Assembly: GCA_029204225.1 (NCBI GenBank)
Contig: CM055092.1
Span: 46,904,777-46,968,776, forward strand
Direction: 5' to 3'
DNA from: Diphasiastrum complanatum
Taxonomy: Eukaryota; Streptophyta; Lycopodiopsida; Lycopodiales; Lycopodiaceae
Length of the DNA: 64,000 nucleotides
The notes beneath the pieces were generated by a model that worked only from the letters and a program-made list of their open reading frames with translations, made no database searches and was not told the DNA's origin. Positions 47,806 to 58,860 of the stretch are shown here, piece by piece. Position 1 is the first letter of the stretch; each line of letters opens with the position of its first letter. The position numbers were made by a program, and so were the translations under genes.

Positions 47806-48618
47806 TGTGAGAAATTGGCAAAAGTTTAGCTTGGTATTTTAATGTTAGGTGCGTGAATCTCACCTGTGTGGAGCATGTTCCCACATGTGGAGAATTGTAA
47901 AATAAATCAGAAATGTTTGTCATAGGGGTCTTGTAAAGTTTTATGGTCAAGCATCTTTGTGTAGAATTTTGATAGGGTCAAAATTTGGCGTAGTTGGCAA
48001 ATTGGTCAAATCCACATGTAATGCCTCTATTGAGCCAAATTAGTGTAGGAGGTGAAACTCGTGCTAAATAGGTTGTTTACAAGTGTCTTTAGTTAGTTTG
48101 ATGTGTGACAAATCAAAGTTCAAGAGGTCCAATAGAATTTAGAGGTGGAAGCATCAATGGTCCAATAGGATTTGAGATAGGCTTGTGAATGGACCAATAG
48201 AATTTAGAGGTGGATGCATCAATGGTCCAATAGGATTAAGAGGTTGTAAATATGAGGTCCAATCATGTTTGAGTTAGAATTAGCTCGTGGATCTACTACT
48301 ATCATTGTACTTCTCATTCTATGCTAATTTGATTTTGAGATCAAGTGAGTTTTTGGATCAAAGTATTTTCTAGCATTCTCTCTCTACCCGAGAGCTACTG
48401 GTAGGAGATCAACTTTTTTTTACTTAGTTTTATTTTGGAACACTTCCCACACATGTGTATGTACTTTGGAAGTGAGTTAATGCATGTAGTAGTGTGTTTT
48501 TTGCCATTGAGAGCTAGATAGATCTTGAATCTCAATCTAATCTTGATCATTGTGCATTTACACACTTTAGGAGATCTAAATCACATGTAGTGGGCACTCC
48601 ACACATGTGAAATTAACA
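47806..48618 (+). mobile_element. Copia B 3' LTR
   Basis: TGTGAGAAATTGG...AATTAACA, 813 bp, after the purine tract gaggaggag. It is followed by agagt, one change from the target duplication AGATT at 35964-35968. The left arm keeps the unmutated AGATT at the same place. It contains two repeated ~60-bp segments with tccaatagaatttagaggtg and tggtccaataggatt. Confidence 0.92.
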
Positions 48619-48623
48619 AGAGT

Positions 48624-49766
48624 GTCATGTGCAGAGGGGTCAAGGATGCAAGCCTGTGAATATTTAAATCTTACATCAGGCTGTAGTGAGATCAACATCC
48701 TGTCAGAGTTTTCAAGACGATTAATCTAAAAGCTGGGAGATAAATCTGGCCAAACTCTTGTTGTTGGCATCAACTCTTCTCAGCACGTGTTTTTTGCAGC
48801 CTTGGAGGTGCTTTGTATAATTAATAACTTTTGAGAAAACTATAAGTACTCTCAAAACCTTAATATTATTTTAGAAGAAAGTACATATTAGCCACGCTGA
48901 CTTGTATATACTTTTTTGGTGAAAGGTATAAAATATAAGTAAATCTCATTATTAAAAATTTCAATTTAATTAAAATGTGCTACAAGGTTTTTAGCTTTGT
49001 TGTGTCGCAATAGAAACTTGAGACTAAGCGCTATTGTGATGAAAAAGATAAGATGCGACTCCTGGGTGATTTTGAGCATTAAAGTTGATTTTTTTTATTT
49101 TCTATAATGCAATCTTTGTTGTTTTAGGTTTCAACAATCTAAATGCTTAGCAAAGATTCTTGTGATATATCAATCACCTTATTTTAATAATCAAACCACC
49201 TTTCACCAAAAAGATAAAGGTAGAAAAAAAATAAAAATGCATTTATATGAAAGTTGGATCTCATGTTTCTCACTAAAGGTGTGAAAAAATAGAAATGTAA
49301 ATTTGAAAAGACAATTAGGTGTGATGTTTTCCACCCTAATGTCAGGTGCTTAGGTTTGCTTTGTATTTTTTAAGCACCTCCATGAATGGAATATGCATGC
49401 AAATTTCTCTTTCCTCCGAAATGTCATCTCTCTCTAGAATGTGCATCCTCTCTCTAAAATGTGTGTTCTCTCTCTACAAAATGTGCATTCTCTCTTCACC
49501 TTCTCACCTTGCATTATGCCGTGTAAGACCCATGAGCCTCAGGCCTTATGTGCAGGTCGGGGCCTTGCCCTCCCTCAAGGGCCCTCCCTACACAAGGCCC
49601 TTGGACAGGCCCTTGCACCATACGAAAGGTAATTAGTTACATAGAAAATAAATGCATTCTCATGAAAAGAAAAGTGGTTGTGATGTTTTTCACCATAAAG
49701 GTAGGTTAAAATAAAAATGGACTTCTATGAAATAAAAATTGGCTCTTATAATTTGAAGTTTCCACC
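48624..49766. other. Non-LTR flank inside the right arm
   Basis: Counterpart of 12778-13922. No gene recognised. The G+C-rich patch recurs at about 49545-49615. Confidence 0.7.
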
Positions 49767-49783
49767 CTAAGGTGTTAGAAATG

Positions 49784-49868
49784 CTTCTTGGTTTCCAAGG
49801 GGAGGCTCGAACCTGAGACGAAAGAAACTTTGGATGTCAAGCTAACCAACTGAGCCAACCCCGTTGGA
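49784..49868 (-). mobile_element. tRNA-derived SINE or retroposed tRNA pseudogene
   Basis: 85-bp insertion flanked by a perfect 17-bp duplication, ctaaggtgttagaaatg (49767-49783 and 49869-49885). On the minus strand it carries an RNA polymerase III A box (TGGCTCAGTTGG) and B box (GGTTCGAGCC) about 45 nt apart, with a tRNA-like GGGG...CCCC acceptor. Pairing in the T stem and acceptor is incomplete, so it is not a working tRNA gene. There is no long poly(A). The other arm of the inverted duplication has the empty site (12753-12777), proving insertion there after the duplication. Confidence 0.9.
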
Positions 49869-49902
49869 CTAAGGTGTTAGAAATGGAAATGCATTAGTGC
49901 TA

Positions 49903-51297
49903 AAGGAAACTTGGCTCTTATGTGAAGGGCTAGGAAGGCTTTGAAATGTGGGCCTGAAATTTAGGCTGATATTATGTTGAGTCAATGATCTCAGAAGGAG
50001 TCAAAGATCTTAAGATAAGTTCCACATTTGATTATGTACATTGTATGTAGTGTACAAATTTTTCTCATTTTATATGTTTTATTTTGGTTCATGTCACTTG
50101 TGTTACATTGGTCAAAAAAATTGAAAAAGTATAGGCATGAAACCGGCAAGTTTTCTCAAAAAACAATATCATAAAATGTTTGACAATTTTTTATACAAAA
50201 AAGATATACCTTTTTATAAGTAAAAGTCTTAAAAAAAATGAGAACTTCTATAAAATGCAAGTTTTTTAAGGATAACTCAAAAGAGGTTTCGTGAGCACCT
50301 CACCACCTCACCAACGCTTGGCATTTGCAAGCTCCATTGCACTTCAAAGGCTAATTTGCTTTTCCAAGAAAGGCAAAAATTTAAAAAGCATGTCATTTGA
50401 ATGGCAAACATGAAAATTGCCCTTAGATTAAAAAGATATATTTAAAAAGTCAAATGTTATGCCAAGTTTAAAATTTTTAAAAATTATTGTAAAATATAAC
50501 AAGAATATATGTATAAATGGTTAAAAGGTTGATACTTATTTTGATTTGAAAGGTGCAGTTGCGTTATACATGTCATTTGGTTATATGGTCCTGTTGCTAT
50601 TGAACAAGGACAGTTTTCGGGACAAAAACCGATATGTGAAAAAGTTCTTTGGCCTCTATTGAGTGACAAGCTCTTACTTGTCAGTTTTTCCCTATAAAAC
50701 CCAAGATTTATGACATAAAAAATCGTGTACAATTTTTGCCATGTCGATTTTTGAAAAAAGATGCCCATTCCATTCTTAAACTATGCCGGCTTTCCCGAGC
50801 AATGAGACAAGGACAACACAAGGTACAACCATACATTTTCTTGTGATTTTCAGCTTGATTGTTCTTCCTCTTTTTGCTGCTCATATCGGATTCTTTCTAA
50901 AAATCATAAGTGATCTGCAGTGTACACCGTATAACGAAGGGATTAATAAAATGTTTCTAAATTAATTTGCTGTCAGATAAGAGCTTCAAAAGTGAATGTG
51001 CTAACCAATTTCTGAATTTTGTTCCAGCTGCAATTGCATACTTCTGGCTACTTTGTTCGGGTTTATATTTTGCAACTAAACTTTGTTCTTCCCTGACACA
51101 GATCTTCTTGATCACTCGGTGTTTTGCTTCCTTCATTTGCAACACGACCCTGTTACAGTGCACTGAAATCTGCAAGCAGTTCTTAGTCTTGAATCTGGAG
51201 AATGAAGCAGGACGAGCAATCCCAGCTGTCTGCTGAGATGGTTCCTAAAAGATCGGGCCTCACTCTGGCTTCCCCACCTTTTCTGTAAAAGTGATGC
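49903..51297. other. Region upstream of the KCS remnant, no gene recognised
   Basis: A+T-rich. Two frames at 50783-50965 and 50967-51236 have hydrophobic, membrane-like stretches (FLVIFSLIVLPLFAAHIGFF) but match nothing I know. Upstream exon or 5' region of the KCS gene is possible but not shown. Confidence 0.4.
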
Positions 51298-51842
51298 CTG
51301 CCAGATATCCTCCAATTCGTTAACCTCAACTACGTGAAACTGGGCTACCATCATTTGATCAGCCATGCAGTTTACATTCTCATAATCCGGGCAATTCTTG
51401 TTGCAACAAGGGCAGAAATGGGCACCTTGAGCTGGCACGATCTATCCCAACTATGGCAGAATCTTTGGTTTAGTCTCGTTAGTATCCTGGCTTGCTTAGG
51501 AGCTATGGTGTTTGTGGCTACCCTCTACATTATGTCCCGCAATCGCCCAGTTTATCTCGTGGATTTCGCCTGCTTCAAACCAGCAGATGATCTCAAAGTC
51601 ACAAGGCATACATTTCTGAGACACTCCGAGCTATGTGGATTGTTCAATGATGTCAGTCTTGATTTCCAAAGGAAGATCCTCGTGCGATCAGGCCTGGGTG
51701 AAGAGACTTATTTGTCCCCATCTGTGCTTGCTATCCCACCCAATCCGTACATGGAGGAAGCTCATGCCGAGGCAGAGACGGTTATGTTATGTTTGATGCT
51801 CGTGACGAAATGTTCAATAATAAGAAAGTGAAGCCAGAGGAT
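51298..51842 (+). pseudogene. 3-ketoacyl-CoA synthase (KCS/FAE1-like), N-terminal part only
   Basis: KCS enzymes carry out the condensing step of very-long-chain fatty acid elongation at the endoplasmic reticulum, supplying wax and cutin. The frame begins LPDILQFVNLNYVKLGYHHL, the usual start of the conserved part. Two membrane helices (HAVYILIIRAILVAT; LVSILACLGAMVFVATLYIM) follow, then the FAE1/CUT1 signature RPVYLVDFACFKPADDLKVT and SGLGEETYLSPSVLAIPP. A TGA lies directly upstream in frame. A 5-bp repeat (ttatgttatg at 51782-51791) shifts the frame inside ETVMF, after which the alternate frame reads ARDEMFNNKKVKPED. At 51843 KCS sequence ends and antisense copia sequence begins, so the catalytic Cys-His-Asn part is missing. 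It covers about 180 of the usual ~500 residues. No start Met is identified. Confidence 0.88.
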
Positions 51843-52130
51843 CCTATTGAACTCAGGAAACCTTCATCTGATTCCCATTGACATATTGAGCTTCTCAAAC
51901 AGAGTCTTGTTTGAAAGGCTTTGAGATTTGCCATCATGTCAGATGATTTAACATAGTGGATCATCAATTCCTTTATTTGAATCAGATCTATGATGTGGTG
52001 GTACTTCAATGCAATGTGCTTGGTTTTGGAGTGAAAATCAGGATCCTCAGTGAGGTAAATGGCACTTTGGCTATCCATATTCATTACAGTGGGCTGAACC
52101 TACGGTTTGGCCAACTCGTTCAACAACATT
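51843..52130 (-). pseudogene. Copia RNase H fragment (antisense)
   Basis: The minus-strand frame from 52084 reads NMDSQSAIYLTEDPDFHSKT, then KHIALKYHHI, KELMIHYVKSSDMMANL. This is the end of a Ty1/copia RNase H (the CDNQSAI...FHxRxKHI...HYxR pattern). It replaces the 3' part of the KCS gene. Deletions near residue 65 break the frame. Confidence 0.82.
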
Positions 52131-52164
52131 CAAAGCCACACTATCTCATTTACATTTTTAGATG

Positions 52165-52442
52165 TGTTAGAAATCAATGATAAACTTCATTGTTACTGTT
52201 TACGATGTACATTAATGTTGACAACTGTTACCAGCTGTAATTAGCCGTAGGCTAGTCTATTAGTCTATTTGTAGGTTTTCTCTCTCTATCAGGGTTCAAG
52301 GTTTATATGTACATTTTATATTCAGTACAAAGCTAGTGTGATAGAGTGATATTGCATGTTCTTCTTCTGTCTCCCTACTTGGTGATTGTTTATGGTGAAT
52401 GCTTGATGTTGCATTTCTGATTGTTGACATGGTATCAGAGCT
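52165..52442 (+). mobile_element. Small copia LTR with primer site
   Basis: A 265-bp LTR, TGTTAGAAATCAATG...TGATTGTTGACA (52165-52429), followed directly by tggtatcagagct (52430-52442), complementary to initiator tRNA-Met. A short LTR is typical of some copia lineages. It is opposite in orientation to the RNase H fragment on its left, so the two are different insertions or one was inverted. Confidence 0.82.
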
Positions 52443-52963
52443 ACGATAGTCCCGCGTGCCTGATCAGTGGATACAACTTGTCACAGGCTCCGCAACGAAG
52501 AGAGAAAGTCCTTCACAGGAGGTGAAAGCTTGGAGAGACAAAAACGGTTGGAAGAAATTCTTCTTGATGTATTTTGCAGGTTTTGGTTATTAGTGGGGAA
52601 CGAAGACATAGTCCCGGAGGCATCGGAAAGGCCAGGGCAGCATCAGACAGATTGAAAATCTATTGAGTGGAAAAGTTTTACAATATTTTTTTTAGTCTTT
52701 GTGAAAAGTATCATTTGTCAGAGAGTTGTGCCAAGAAATCTCTCATTTGTTTGTTTGGGGTACTGCAAATCACACTAGATAGTGTCTAGTACTGCCATTT
52801 AGAGCTTTGAGGCTTCATACCTTTCACATTACTAATATCTGTCTGTTTGAAAGATCACTTGTTTCGAAATCTAAGCAAAGAGGAGGCAGCGTAGCCGCCA
52901 CGCCGAAGTAGGGAATCTGGAATATTTTCTCTGAAAGTTCTTATATTCTCTTTTTTTATATTC
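52443..52963. other. Leader-like and anonymous sequence
   Basis: The first 200 bp may be the leader of the element that owns the LTR at 52165. No gag is recognisable and the rest holds nothing I can name. Confidence 0.4.
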
Positions 52964-53212
52964 GTACCAATATCGGATCCAAGCGCGCTAGCTGAAGAGA
53001 AACCCGAGCAGTCGTACATCTGCGCTCCAGTCCGATATCGCATGTCCGTACCAATATCGAATCCAAGTGCACGAGCTAAAGAGAATTCTTAGCAGTTGTA
53101 CATCCACGCTCTAGTCCGATATCGCATGCTCCAAAATCGGATCCACGCGCACAAGTTAAAGAGGATCCTGAGCAGTCGTACTAGTGCTCCATTCCGATAT
53201 CAGGTGTATAAC
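52964..53212. repeat. Three tandem copies of an 84-bp unit related to the H3-like gene's control region
   Basis: Units start at 52964, 53048 and about 53131. Each carries a form of aatcggatccaagcgcg, then gagcagtcgtac, then tccgatatcgcatg. The words ccgatatcgcat and gatcc/aagcgcg also occur repeatedly in both leaders of the divergent promoter at 26.76-28.18 kb (for example ccgatatcgcattcaagcgc near 28035). A t-rich, TATA-like run (tttttttatatt) lies just before unit 1. No coding sequence. Confidence 0.75.
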
Positions 53213-53349
53213 TGAAAAAAAAATTTACTATACAGTTCTGTGGCGTGATAAAATTTGGAGACTAAGTTGGGTGCCCAGACTGAGCCATTTTTGTGATCCG
53301 GACTTGTCTATCCAGTAATGGCAACTCTAAGCAAGAGTGTCCTCAATGA

Positions 53350-54152
53350 TGTTAGCAACTGTGCTAACACAGAGAAAAAAATAAAAATAAAAATAAAACT
53401 CCGTGGCATGTGTTTTGTAAGACCACATATGAGTATCTGTCAATAAACTTCAGCCATGGCATGTGTTTTGTAAGCCCATGAGTAAAAGCTTAAATAATAA
53501 TAAAATAGCTTAAACTTAGATTTAGAACGTAGGCTTAGGAAACTTAAGATTAGAAATATTTTATCTTAAGTTTTCCTAAGTTAAGAAATTTGAAATTCTA
53601 AATCCTAAATTAGAAGTTCTAGAAAGGCTAGAAACAGATTAGTCCCATAAGTTAGTAGACACTTATGGAAGACCCTCCTTGCCATAAAAGGAGAGGTATT
53701 TGCATTGTAAACAACACTTTTGAGATTAAGCTATCTTGCTCTCTATTTTATTTGTGTTCCCCTTGGAAAGGTGCATAGCTTGAGGGAAGGTGCTCGGGCC
53801 TCCTCTTGCCTCCTTTTCATCGATTTTATTGTGGCATGTTCATTACTGCTTATTTGCTTAGTATTAGACGCAATCTCATTTTATTACCCTTTGGGTGTTA
53901 ATCTAGGATTTAGTTTAATCACCTTGCTAGTTGGGTAAGGTTTTGTATCTTGTCATCTTAGTTAATTTCATTTCTATTTCGAGCACTAGTTGGGTAAGCC
54001 TTAGTGCTTCATCATTGTTTTATTTTCGCACTCCGTCTAAAACTTGGTAAAAAACTTAGAAAGTGGACGATCCTCTCTATACTACACATCATGAGTAGAT
54101 CTAGCCAAACATTGACAAACCATATTTACTTCCAACATTGGCGCCGTTGCCG
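53350..54152 (+). mobile_element. Gypsy-type LTR (copy 1) with primer site
   Basis: TGTTAGCAACTG...TTCCAACA (53350-54137), followed by ttggcgccgttgccg (54138-54152), a primer site of the kind found in plant Tat/Ogre-type gypsy elements rather than the initiator tRNA-Met site of the copia elements here. A second diverged copy lies at 60129-60971. Both are followed by primer site and leader, so both are 5' LTRs (or recombinant), not a matching 5'/3' pair. Confidence 0.8.
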
Positions 54153-54575
54153 CTTTTTAAGTATTTTTTTTTACCTAGCTTCCGTGTTGTATGTTTGCTT
54201 GTGTGCTTGTCTCTATCTACCAACAAACAGCACGCATCATCTCTCCAGGTCCTACACGAGCTGCGGAGCAACTTCTTCAACCAGGGGGAAGCAACAAAAG
54301 AGTGACCCAAGTGACCAAGCATCTTCTTCAAAAGAAGTGACCCAAGTGACCTTTTTCACAGCCAAAAAGGTATATCAGAATTCGCCAGCCTGTCTGCAGC
54401 CCTAACAAACTCCACCAGGACAACAAGCTCCTTTCGGTAATTTATTAGAACCAGAACCTTATAGTGTTAATGAACAATAAAATCACAGTAATGATAAAGA
54501 GATTGGTCCTTCAGAGCAATATGCTATTTTTGCTGCCGCGCAACAATAAGCAACGAGACAATGGGCTAGAGCACC
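54153..54575 (+). other. Gypsy leader and possible start of gag
   Basis: Shares ggtcctacacgagctgc and ggagcaacaaaag with the region after the second LTR (61100-61150). A frame with GPTRAAEQLLQPGGSNKR may be the start of gag. It is broken by stops. Confidence 0.45.
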
Positions 54576-57264
54576 ACTTGATGCTTTGCATGCGGAGAGA
54601 ACCACAGAGTTGCGGAATGCCTGAACAAAGGAAAGTTTGTTCCATTCTCTCGTGAATGCGGTTATGGACATTGTTACAAGGATTGTCTAGCAAGACCAAA
54701 ACCACCACTGGTTACTGCTCCAGTGAATATGATTATGATCAAGCAAAGACTAGCAGCTCAGCCTACTGACCCAAGTGTACCTTTGATGGTCGTTACCAGA
54801 GCTTAGAAGCAAAAAGAGGTTCTAGTTGATATAGTACCTACTGAAACTATACCAACTACAGATATACCTACTGCATCAGGGGTGTATCCGAACCTCAACT
54901 CAAAAAAGAAGAGATACTAGAATATGAGGCACTGGATTAAATAGTTGCAAGAAGAAGAAATCTTAGAGACAGTAAAGCAACAACCGAAGCCCATTCTTCA
55001 CCTATGCTGCAACTAGAAGAATATAATCCACGAATTATTGTTAATACGCTATTGCACCATCATGAAGAACCCTTCAAGATGATAGAACTTAAAGCACTGC
55101 AAACGAAAATGATCATGAATATTTTGTCAAGCAAGATGGATATTAACTGGGAGAATTTCTTAAGCTAGTGCCTAGAGCAAAAGAAGTATTAGCAGAAAGA
55201 TTAACTCAATTCAAACCACCAGTCCATCAGAAGCCACTTTTTTGTGTCGGGTTTGAAGAAATGAATGAAGTACTCAATGTTTGAGCAACCTGGGCTGTCA
55301 ATACAACATAGACATGTTGGAAAAGAAGTAGTTGTGATAGATGGAGGTTTTGGAGTTAATCTGATTTCAACAAAGCTATGTGCAAAATGGGGACTTACAA
55401 AGATGAAGCTTGTCACTTTCGCCATTAAGCTAGCTGATCAAATGCGTCCTAAGGGGATGGTAGAAGATCTACTTGTCAAAATCGCCAGAGTTCAGTTTGT
55501 CATTACTTTTGGGCCGTCCATAGTTACGAGTTGCGCAAATAATTCATAACTGGGGCACTGGAAAAATTACTTTCGAGAATCATGAACGCGTAGTCAAAGT
55601 TGATCCAATCACTTGGACTATCAAGCCAATAGTCCAAAAAGAGGATGATGATTCATCAACAACGGATCATACTTGTGATCCACAAGTGAAGACTTTGGGA
55701 GTTCACTATGACTCTCAAACCGATACCGTCAATTGAAACCAAGCTCTTGCAATAGTGGATTGTACAGCAGACTATATCTGTCAACGAGATAATCAATCCG
55801 AATTGAGCAAGATTCCTTTACCAAATCAAACTTTGAATACGCAGATCACTTTTTCATTGAATATGATGAACATAGCTTGGATATTAACAGATCCAATACC
55901 ATATCCGATTGAAGATGATCTAATTCCTGTGAGTCACATCTTGAATTACGATGAAGATGCAAAATTTATAGATGAATGGATTCTCAATCATATGGATCCT
56001 ACAAGATTTGGAGTTTGAGATATTCCGGATGAACCAACAATAAAACCACCTAAAGCAGTTGTATTGAAGAAAGAAAAGATTGCAGAGGACCATTGATGAA
56101 GAAGCAAGCAAAGCGACATTACAATATACCCTTTACTGAAAGCATAATGGACCGTCTTGTTGGAGCGGAAGCCTACAATATTTTGGATGGATTTAGTGGT
56201 TACAACAAAGTCAAGATCGCACTTGCGGATCGCCATAAAATAGCTTTTGCGACAAAATGAGAAACTTATGCCTATAAAGTTATGTTGTTTGGACTTTGTA
56301 ATGCATTTATTTCAAAGAGTAACGCAGTTTGCCTTCAAAGACTATTTGTAGAAATTCCTTGAAATATACTTGGATGATCTCGGAGTCCATAGAGTGCCGA
56401 TATAGACCACTTGGATCATTTGGAAAAAGTGCTTGAACGTTGTCGCAAATACCAAATCTCCTTAAATCCAAAAAAGTGTCAAATTTGGATTACTCATGGA
56501 GTTGTCCTTGGACATGTGATATCAAAACATGGCATTGCTACAGATTATTCCAAAATCAAAATCATAGTCGAGTTACCGCCACCAGGAATAATTCGAGGAG
56601 TCTATGTTTTTATGGATCATGAAAATTACTATCGAATATTCATTTTATTCTTTACGGATTTAGCAAGACCTATATACAGGCTGACTATTTTACCAATCTA
56701 GACAGTTGAGGCATTGGAAGCATTTGAAAATTTGAAGAATTTAGCTTCAGCACCGATACTACAAGCTCCAATTTGGACAATTGAGTTTCATGTTCATACT
56801 GATGCATCAAAATATGCAATTGGATCAGTTTTGACGCAACTAGGTGAATACAAGAAAGATAATCCTATCAGGTCTGCAAATAGACAGCTTAAGGGTCCCG
56901 AGAAGAATTATTCGACAACAGAACGAGAAGCGTTAGCCATGGTTTTTTCCATTAAGAAATTTCAAAATTATTTAATGGCAATGCATTTGCATTTTACACT
57001 GATCATCAGCCATTACTTTATTTAGTAAACAAGACGTGTAATACAGGATGTATTGAAAGATGGCTACTTTTATTGATCAAATTTGATTTTCGAGTTGTGG
57101 TTCGAAAAGGCAAACAACATTATCTGGCCGACCATGTCAAATTAGCACTAGTTAATACTGAAATGAATGATGAACTACCAGATGTTGTGTTGTTCTATGT
57201 TGAAGCAATACCTGAGTGGGTAGCCGATATTGTTGCTCCGCTTCCTCACTGGGTCAGTTTGTGA
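54576..57264 (+). pseudogene. Gypsy polyprotein: zinc knuckle, protease, reverse transcriptase, RNase H
   Basis: Order seen: CCHC knuckle (CFACGENHRVAEC, 54582) plus a second Cys/His cluster (CGYGHCYKDC); aspartic protease-like VVVIDGGFGVNLIS (about 55330; Gly in place of the usual Ser/Thr in D(S/T)G); reverse transcriptase (NILDGFSGYNKVKIAL, about 56185; YLDDLGVHS at ~56370; NPKKCQIWITHGVVLGHVIS); RNase H (APIWTIEFHVHTDASKYAIG, about 56760; STTEREALAMVFSIKKFQNY); then FDFRVVVRKGKQHYLADH (about 57077). Several stops and frameshifts. No integrase (zinc HHCC or DDE) is visible after RNase H. Lineage uncertain; Tat-like is suggested only by the nearby primer site. Confidence 0.85.
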
Positions 57265-58860
57265 CCGTTGGATCCACAATTTCAATCACAACTACCCAAG
57301 CCGCCTCTCCCCCAGATACTCAAGCAACAACACCGGGAGCCCAGAAGTTCATGGATTTGTTCGATGATTCTGATTCCTTGGGGACGGATGAAATTTTTGT
57401 GATGTCCCAAAGCCCAGGACCCTTTGAACTCCAATCCCCCGAAGGAAAATTTGATCAGTTTCATGATAACGTTAATGTTTTTTATTCATCTTTTTAAATC
57501 GATCATCAAGATCAAACATATCAGGCACCAGACACTATTCGGTTCGTCCATGCAGCTAAATCACAGAAGCAATTCGACGCCACAGTGCTTGATGGTTATG
57601 AAGAAGATCTCTTTGAGGAAGAAGAACGGACACGACCTCAATGCCAAATAAGCATCGTACCTGCAGTTCCTCTTCTTGCTACTGCTGCTGCTATAACCAC
57701 AACAACCATGGATTCTGGTGACGCACTAAGTTTAGTCAATAACCTTGCATGAGTGATCCAAACCATGTTGAATGAAAAGGACATGGAAAAAAGAATTTTT
57801 GAGTTGAACACTTTGATCAGCCAGAAGTTGATACAGCCGAATTGGGAGTTAAAGATCGCCAAACAACATGAAGCAAAGTCCAAAGCTGAGATCAAGAAAG
57901 CCCAACAATCAATCAAAGCATTGGAAGGCTATGTGGCAACTCTTCAAAATACCCTCATGACCATGCCAGATCAAGTGGACAAGGCTGTCGAAGATGCCAA
58001 ACAACAGGTATTGCTGCTACAAGGACAATTGGGAGGGTTTGATATAGACATGGATCAAGGGGACAATCTCGATATGAAAGATGTAGTACCAGATGCACAG
58101 GCCACAGAAGAAGGTCCATCTACTTCCAGGGATTAGGCCTTTATTTCAAAAGTCGATCACCATCGAGGACCAGATCCAAACTTTTCTGAAGCAACATTCG
58201 CATGAGTCCTCGAGGGGTGGATGGGTAATCAAGTTTAAGACCTCCGAGATCGAGGCCGAAAAAGAATTGGACAAACTACCAGCATTGGGAGAGCAGCCGG
58301 CTTGGTGAAAGACTTGGCAAAATATAGTTTTTGAGAAAGCTTCAGATTTCATCGTGAGCTATGTCTCAAGCCCTCGCCAATTGCGGGTAGATCCATACTA
58401 TGTGCTTGTGCCGAGATGCAACAAATGGAAAGATTTGGGGATTCCAGTGGGACAAGTTAGTATCCACACCCCAAATTGGCCCATCATATACCAAAAATAC
58501 AACTGCTAGATTTGAGTTGATTTCCACCGTGCCCTCAGTTTTATGCGGCCGAGTATTGAAATTTGTTAGATCCAACTGTTAGGCAATTGATGCTTTTTGC
58601 AAATAATTTGACGATGTTGGTGTCCATATCACCATGATGGGATGATTGCCTTCCAGCGTTGGCTTTTGATCCAAATGTTCCGATGGCATTCCACAAAGTA
58701 CAAGATCAGTTGCCACTAGCCAGGTTGTACTATCGAACTGTGATGCTGGGCGGAGCATGGGCGTATAGATTTATAGCTTGGACAACCTCGAACTGGATTG
58801 TAGGGACAAATAAGTGCTTTTTATCGCACAAAAAGGATTTCAACATGGAGCGCCTGTAAT
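57265..58860 (+). pseudogene. Extra coding region downstream of gypsy RNase H, coiled-coil protein
   Basis: Where integrase is expected, a different protein-like stretch runs to the 3' LTR. It is acidic and Ser/Thr/Pro-rich (about 57290-57500; DLFDDSDSLGTDEIFVMSQS), then a clear coiled coil (57753-58040; KAEIKKAQQSIKALEGYVAT), then an acidic linker ending EEGPSTSRD at 58136. Later frames include a W-rich piece (MLGGAWAYRFIAWTTSNW, 58746). Stops separate the pieces. I recognise no family. It could be a displaced gag-like protein or captured sequence. Confidence 0.5.

Larger units (their letters stand above)
39577..49902. repeat. Right arm of the giant inverted duplication
   Basis: Inverse of 12743-25399. 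It appears to be the source arm: it keeps the start of copia A (to 36149) and of LTR B (35969) to its left, while the left arm's copy stops abruptly inside copia A pol. It lacks the 951-bp duplication and most of copia C, and carries an extra SINE at 49784-49868. By eye the arms are mostly well above 90% identical outside indels. Confidence 0.92.

Noticed and set aside
49784-49868. Working tRNA gene
   Set aside because: A and B boxes are good, but acceptor and T stems do not pair fully, and the 17-bp flanking duplication shows it is a retroposed copy.
12743-49902. Giant composite transposon moving as one unit with inverted ends
   Set aside because: No target duplication flanks 12743 and 49902, and the left edge cuts an LTR in mid-sequence; a rearrangement explains it better.
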